DNA of 40,677 nucleotides from Clostridia bacterium. GTDB lineage: Bacteria; Bacillota; Clostridia; Oscillospirales; CAG-272. Shown piece after piece: positions 38,717-40,677 of this stretch. Under the pieces are notes generated by a model. It was not told the DNA's origin. It made no database searches and saw nothing but the letters and a program-made list of their open reading frames with translations. The stretch is from NCBI GenBank assembly GCA_017502875.1, contig JAFVUF010000020.1, forward strand, positions 1 to 40,677, in the 5' to 3' direction. The translations under genes were made by a program, and so were the position numbers. Numbering within the stretch: position 1 is the first letter of the stretch; each line of letters starts with the position of its first letter.

Positions 38717-39721
38717 ATGCAAAATATTTATTTAGCAAGTAACACAACACTTATCGCAGCAGTGGTCGGTATATTTGCCGCCCTTATTCTGCTCGTGCTA
38801 TTTTTCAGCTTTATTCCGATAAGGCTGTGGATAAGCGCTCTTGCCTCAAATACTAAGGTCGGTATTTTGACGCTTGTAGGAATGAAGCTTCGCAGAGTAA
38901 AGCCTGAGCTGATTGTAAATCCACTTATACAAATCACTAAAGCAGGTATTAATCTCCCGATTTCTAAGCTCGAGGCTCATTTCCTCGCGGGAGGTAACGT
39001 AGATAACGTTGTTAAAGCACTTGTAGCGGCTCAAAGAGCTGAAATTCCGCTTAATTTTGAGCGTGCGGCGGCGATTGACCTTGCAGGTAGGGACGTTTTA
39101 CAGGCGGTTCAGATGAGTGTTAATCCTAAAATAATCGAAACACCCGTTGTTGCCGCAATAGCGAGAGACGGTATCGAGCTTAGAGCAAAGGCAAGAGTAA
39201 CGGTACGCGCTAACATAGACAGACTAGTCGGAGGCGCGGGTGAGGCAACAATAATCGCCAGAGTAGGCGAAGGTGTCGTTACAACGATTGGTTCCTCCGA
39301 ATCTCATAAAGATGTTCTTGAAAATCCCGACAGAATTTCGAAGACTGTTCTCAGCAAGGGACTTGAAGCCGGAACGGCGTTTGAGATATTATCAATAGAT
39401 ATAGCAGACGTTGACGTTGGCAGAAATATCGGCGCGCAGCTACAAACCGAGCAGGCAGAGGCGGATAAGCGCATAGCTCAGGCTAAGGCTGAGGAGCGCA
39501 AGGCAATGGCGACAGCGGCAGAGCAGGAGATGAAGGCAAGAGTTCAGGAAATGAGAGCTAAGGTCGTAGAGGCGGAGGCAGAGCTTCCGCAGGCAATGGC
39601 GGCGGCGCTTCGCGAGGGAAGGATGGGCGTAATGGATTATTATAATATGCTCAACGTTCAAGCCGATACCGAAATGAGAAAATCAATAGGTCAGACAGAC
39701 GATAAGCCGAAGGCTAAATAA
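38717..39721 (+). CDS. floA: Flotillin-like protein FloA
   Basis: The 334-residue product starts after AAAGGAG. One N-terminal membrane hairpin or helix ([20 protein letters not shown]) is followed by the FloA-specific region [20 protein letters not shown] and [21 protein letters not shown] long Ala/Glu-rich coiled-coil follows, including [20 protein letters not shown]. It matches the FloA (UPF0365) family of Firmicutes at normal length. It builds lipid-raft-like membrane domains. Confidence 0.97.
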   Translation: MQNIYLASNTTLIAAVVGIFAALILLVLFFSFIPIRLWISALASNTKVGILTLVGMKLRRVKPELIVNPLIQITKAGINLPISKLEAHFLAGGNVDNVVKALVAAQRAEIPLNFERAAAIDLAGRDVLQAVQMSVNPKIIETPVVAAIARDGIELRAKARVTVRANIDRLVGGAGEATIIARVGEGVVTTIGSSESHKDVLENPDRISKTVLSKGLEAGTAFEILSIDIADVDVGRNIGAQLQTEQAEADKRIAQAKAEERKAMATAAEQEMKARVQEMRAKVVEAEAELPQAMAAALREGRMGVMDYYNMLNVQADTEMRKSIGQTDDKPKAK

Positions 39722-39733
39722 GGGGTAGTTACA

Positions 39734-40021
39734 GTGGATAACATAAAGAGGCTTGTATCCGGCTTGCAGTCCAAGCCTAACAAAAAAACTAAACCCATAT
39801 ATCCGAAAATCCCCAAGGAAGACAGAGAAGATGCTGAGCTGAAAAGGGAAGTTAAAAATCAGGCAGTCTCTCGGCCTGAGGGCTGCGAGGAAATCCAACC
39901 TGAATTTTATTCCGAAGGAAGAACGTCTGCGTTCACCGATGATGAAATAAGAAACGGATTCAGAATGAGCGTAATACTTGGTGAGCCGCTTGGAAAAAGA
40001 GGCTTTCGAAACCGACGCTGA
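39734..40021 (+). CDS. Small hypothetical protein downstream of floA
   Basis: The 95-residue product uses a GTG start after AAGGGGTAG and begins 12 bases after floA. It is very basic at both ends (QSKPNKKTKPIYPKIPKED and the end GKRGFRNRR), has no membrane helix and contains one acidic middle patch. Position as third gene after NfeD-FloA resembles the yqeZ-yqfA-yqfB arrangement of Bacillus, but I see no clear resemblance to YqfB. The function is unknown. Confidence 0.75.
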   Translation: MDNIKRLVSGLQSKPNKKTKPIYPKIPKEDREDAELKREVKNQAVSRPEGCEEIQPEFYSEGRTSAFTDDEIRNGFRMSVILGEPLGKRGFRNRR

Positions 40022-40035
40022 TAACTGTTTTTAAA

Positions 40036-40050
40036 TGTGCGATATGCACA
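40036..40050. repeat. Inverted repeat before the terminal lipoprotein gene
   Basis: TGTGC-GATAT-GCACA is a perfect 5-bp inverted repeat flanked by AT-rich sequence, located between the floA operon and the next gene. It may be an operator; no T-run suggests termination. Confidence 0.3.
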
Positions 40051-40182
40051 ATATATTTAAGAGAAAATTGTTAAATAAGTAAAAGAATACAAAGGAACCG
40101 CAAAATTAATATTTAATTAACAAAAGAGCGGACTTTTTATGGTAAAATACTCTTACAAATAATCTCAAAAGGAGAAATATTC

Positions 40183-40677
40183 ATGAAAATGAGAAGACTT
40201 GTCACATGGTTGCTCATCATCGCGACGCTTCTGACATCAGTTATGTTAGTAAGCTGTAAGCCTGAAGACGGACCGGATGACGAAGAATACGAGCTTCCGG
40301 ATGAAGAGCTTTCGCCGGCGTTTGACGGAGAAGCGATTAAATTTTCCGGTAACTACACTGTTTTAACACAGGTTGACCGTAACAAAGGACAGGCGTTCAA
40401 CGTTGTAGACCTCGTAGAAGCTGACAATCTCGGTGATACTACCATCATCAAAGCGGTCAGAGAAAGAAACGAGAAGATCAAATCGAATTTCGGCGTTACT
40501 GTCAAGCGCCGCCAAGAAGCTGATTTGGAAAATTATGCGAAAAATCAGATACAGGCGCAGGAGGCTACCTTTGACGCGTTCAGAATTCCGGTAAGAAGCG
40601 CTCTCAGCATAGCATGCTCAGGCGGTCTTCTTGACTTAAATGAGGACACTCAGTATCTTGATCTCAGCAACAAATGG
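40183..40677 (+). CDS. Lipoprotein resembling an extracellular solute-binding protein (3' partial)
   Basis: An open frame starts at the ATG after AAAAGGAGAAATATTC and continues to the window edge for 165 codons without a stop. A type II signal peptide (TWLLIIATLLTSVMLV) leads to the lipidated Cys in VSCKPE. An acidic spacer follows. The mature part (NVVDLVEADNLGDTTIIKAV and RRQEADLENYAKNQIQAQEA) resembles the start of Clostridia substrate-binding lipoproteins of ABC importers. Transporter subunits would be expected beyond the window. Confidence 0.8.
   Translation, partial: MKMRRLVTWLLIIATLLTSVMLVSCKPEDGPDDEEYELPDEELSPAFDGEAIKFSGNYTVLTQVDRNKGQAFNVVDLVEADNLGDTTIIKAVRERNEKIKSNFGVTVKRRQEADLENYAKNQIQAQEATFDAFRIPVRSALSIACSGGLLDLNEDTQYLDLSNKW

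Overview
The window looks like a chromosomal segment from a low-to-mid GC Clostridia-type Firmicute, probably an uncultured gut anaerobe. Supporting signs are strong AGGAGG-type ribosome sites, sigma-A promoters of the TTGACA-N17-TATAAT type, frequent AGA/ATA codons, and gene families typical of that class (YdbC/PC4-like protein, CD1247 N-terminal domain, DUF1540, NfeD/FloA pair, one-chain glycyl-tRNA synthetase, glycyl-radical chemistry). No rRNA, phage module, insertion sequence or CRISPR array is visible. The genus cannot be named from sequence alone.

Layout. 1-1030: tail of an unknown gene and a small membrane protein. 1371-4190 (minus): a sugar-derivative oxidoreductase and a TIM-barrel isomerase under an AraC-type regulator, with a shared 21-bp box before the regulator and before the operon. 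4701-4785 (minus): tRNA-Leu(UAG) with a consensus promoter and its own terminator. 4984-5184: a Cys/Asn/Arg-rich small protein. 5468-9992: MATE exporter, NAD synthetase (its glutaminase nucleophile position carries Glu instead of Cys) and a HEPN-like membrane protein. 10105-13142: two small XRE regulators, a membrane PH-domain protein and an InlB-repeat lipoprotein. 13327-16851: HD hydrolase, MoxR ATPase, DUF58 and a DUF4129-like protein. 16907-20631: glycyl-tRNA synthetase, EF-P, CD1247-like acidic protein, YdbC-like protein, MgtC-like protein. 20691-22463 (minus): an NhaC-family antiporter carrying a DnaJ-like Cys-rich segment.

22863-37628 is the centrepiece: 19 co-directional genes behind a perfect-spacing promoter (22778-22806), encoding a glycyl-radical bacterial microcompartment (GRM). 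Order: glycyl-radical diol dehydratase, activase, PduU-like shell protein, PduV/EutP GTPase, class II (fuculose-phosphate-type) aldolase, GlcG/PduO-C-like protein, Zn-type alcohol dehydrogenase, five BMC-H shell proteins, PduN-like vertex pentamer, PduS-like flavin/Fe-S protein, PduT-like tandem shell protein, DeoR regulator, acetate kinase, CoA-acylating aldehyde dehydrogenase and PduL phosphotransacylase. The inferred pathway is deoxysugar phosphate -> DHAP + lactaldehyde -> 1,2-propanediol -> propanal -> propionyl-CoA -> propionyl-P -> propionate + ATP, with propanal reduction to propanol regenerating NAD. Five enzymes carry encapsulation-peptide-like helices. The layout resembles the fucose/rhamnose GRM class (GRM5) known from Lachnospiraceae.

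37716-40677: a DUF1540 protein (minus), the NfeD-FloA membrane-microdomain operon with a small third gene, and the 5' part of a lipoprotein resembling an extracellular solute-binding protein that runs off the window.

Best leads: the Cys-to-Glu NAD synthetase, the BMC-H protein with an enlarged pore loop, the four-Cys linker in the aldolase, the activase without auxiliary Fe-S cysteines, two strong hairpins between hexamer and pentamer shell genes, and the antiporter with a DnaJ-like Cys-rich insert.
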